Positions 24,943 to 25,333 of a DNA stretch of 25,333 nucleotides are shown here, in pieces; within the stretch, counting starts at the first letter, position 1, and the number at the start of each line of letters is the position of its first letter. Under the pieces are notes generated by a model that saw only the letters and a program-made list of their open reading frames with translations, had not been told where the DNA came from and did no database searches. The stretch covers positions 138,939-164,271 of the forward strand of contig NW_003135338.1 in NCBI RefSeq assembly GCF_000003605.2. Reading direction: 5' to 3'. Origin of the DNA: Saccoglossus kowalevskii (Eukaryota > Hemichordata > Enteropneusta > Harrimaniidae). The position numbers and the translations under genes are program-made.

Positions 24943-25333
24943 CGACTGTTCCACTGCTATCTCAAGAACCATACATCGGTTTTTGATGAAACTTGGTGCA
25001 TAGATGCTCTGGGCCAATGCGCAGATTTGATTAGGTTTTGGTGAAAATCCATGCTCGTTAATTACCTAATTTGCATGATAGTTAGCTAATTTTTAGCTGT
25101 TCTATGACTGTTCCACTGATATCTAAAGAACCACTCATTGGATTTTGATGAAACTTGGTACATAGATGCTCTGAACATATGCGCAGATTTGATTAATTTT
25201 TGGTAATAATCCGTGCATATTAATTACCTAATTTGCATGATAATTAGCTATTTTTTAGTGGTTCCATGACTGTTCCACTGATATCTAAACAACCACTCAT
25301 TGGATTTTGATGAAACTTGGTACATAGATGCTC
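24943..25333. repeat. 162-bp tandem repeat, at least 2.4 copies, running off the edge
   Basis: The unit contains gactgttccactgatatcta, aagaaccactcattggattt, tgatgaaacttggtacatag, atgctctg, cgcagatttgatta and ttaattacctaatttgcatg. gactgttcc starts at 24944, 25106 and 25268, exactly 162 apart. The first copy is the most diverged. The array continues past the window. Confidence 0.9.

Overview
This is a eukaryotic, metazoan-type genomic window. It is AT-rich and contains one long, intron-rich gene on the plus strand. The introns are full of minisatellites, inverted-repeat (MITE-like) elements and decayed transposon pieces. No operon, ribosome-binding-site or other prokaryotic organisation is visible, and I recognise no tRNA, rRNA or CRISPR array. 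The mix of MITEs, intronic minisatellites and LINE debris suggests a marine invertebrate. I cannot resolve the phylum from the sequence alone.

The gene encodes a P5B-type P-type ATPase (ATP13A2/3/4/5 family, closest in my reading to ATP13A3). These are endo-lysosomal polyamine or cation transporters. I trace 21 exons between 887 and 24430. They join with complete frame and phase continuity into 2705 coding bases, about 901 residues. The layout is: N-terminal hydrophobic segment (exon 1), cytosolic N-terminal domain (exons 2-5), M1-M2 (exon 6), actuator domain with TGES (exons 7-10), M3 (exons 10-11), M4 with PPALPAA (exon 12), phosphorylation site DKTGT split between exons 12 and 13, nucleotide-binding domain with KGSPE (exons 13-17), and the rest of the P domain with MVTGD and GDGAND (exons 17-21). 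The initiator Met and the M5-M10 region lie outside the window, so the gene is partial at both ends.

Intron contents, in order: a dispersed repeat (1-262); a telomere-motif foldback (1147-1358); a 48-bp minisatellite (2064-2707) and a 40-bp minisatellite (about 3490-4130); two TTAA-bounded MITEs (7626-7860, 8062-8305); a Harbinger-type MITE with TTA duplication (8955-9349); a LINE C-terminal fragment (about 10089-10368, minus); a foldback (about 11290-11461); a hairpin element (12657-12743); a tandem array of duplicated 3' splice sites (14196-14578); direct repeats flanking exon 15; a second hairpin (19412-19507); a third TTAA-bounded element (19925-20232); a CACGTG-rich inverted-repeat element (about 20576-21270); a RecQ-like helicase fragment (22192-22335); a 62-bp array (22383-22692); a small MITE (23810-24096); and a 162-bp array running off the right edge.

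The most unusual observation is upstream of exon 12. The intron end and the first 18 coding bases of the exon have been tandemly copied. Four 51-bp (17-codon) copies keep the frame open into the exon, so use of upstream acceptors would insert 27, 44, 61 or 78 residues in the short loop before M4. I found no clear evidence of a wholly new multi-gene system.
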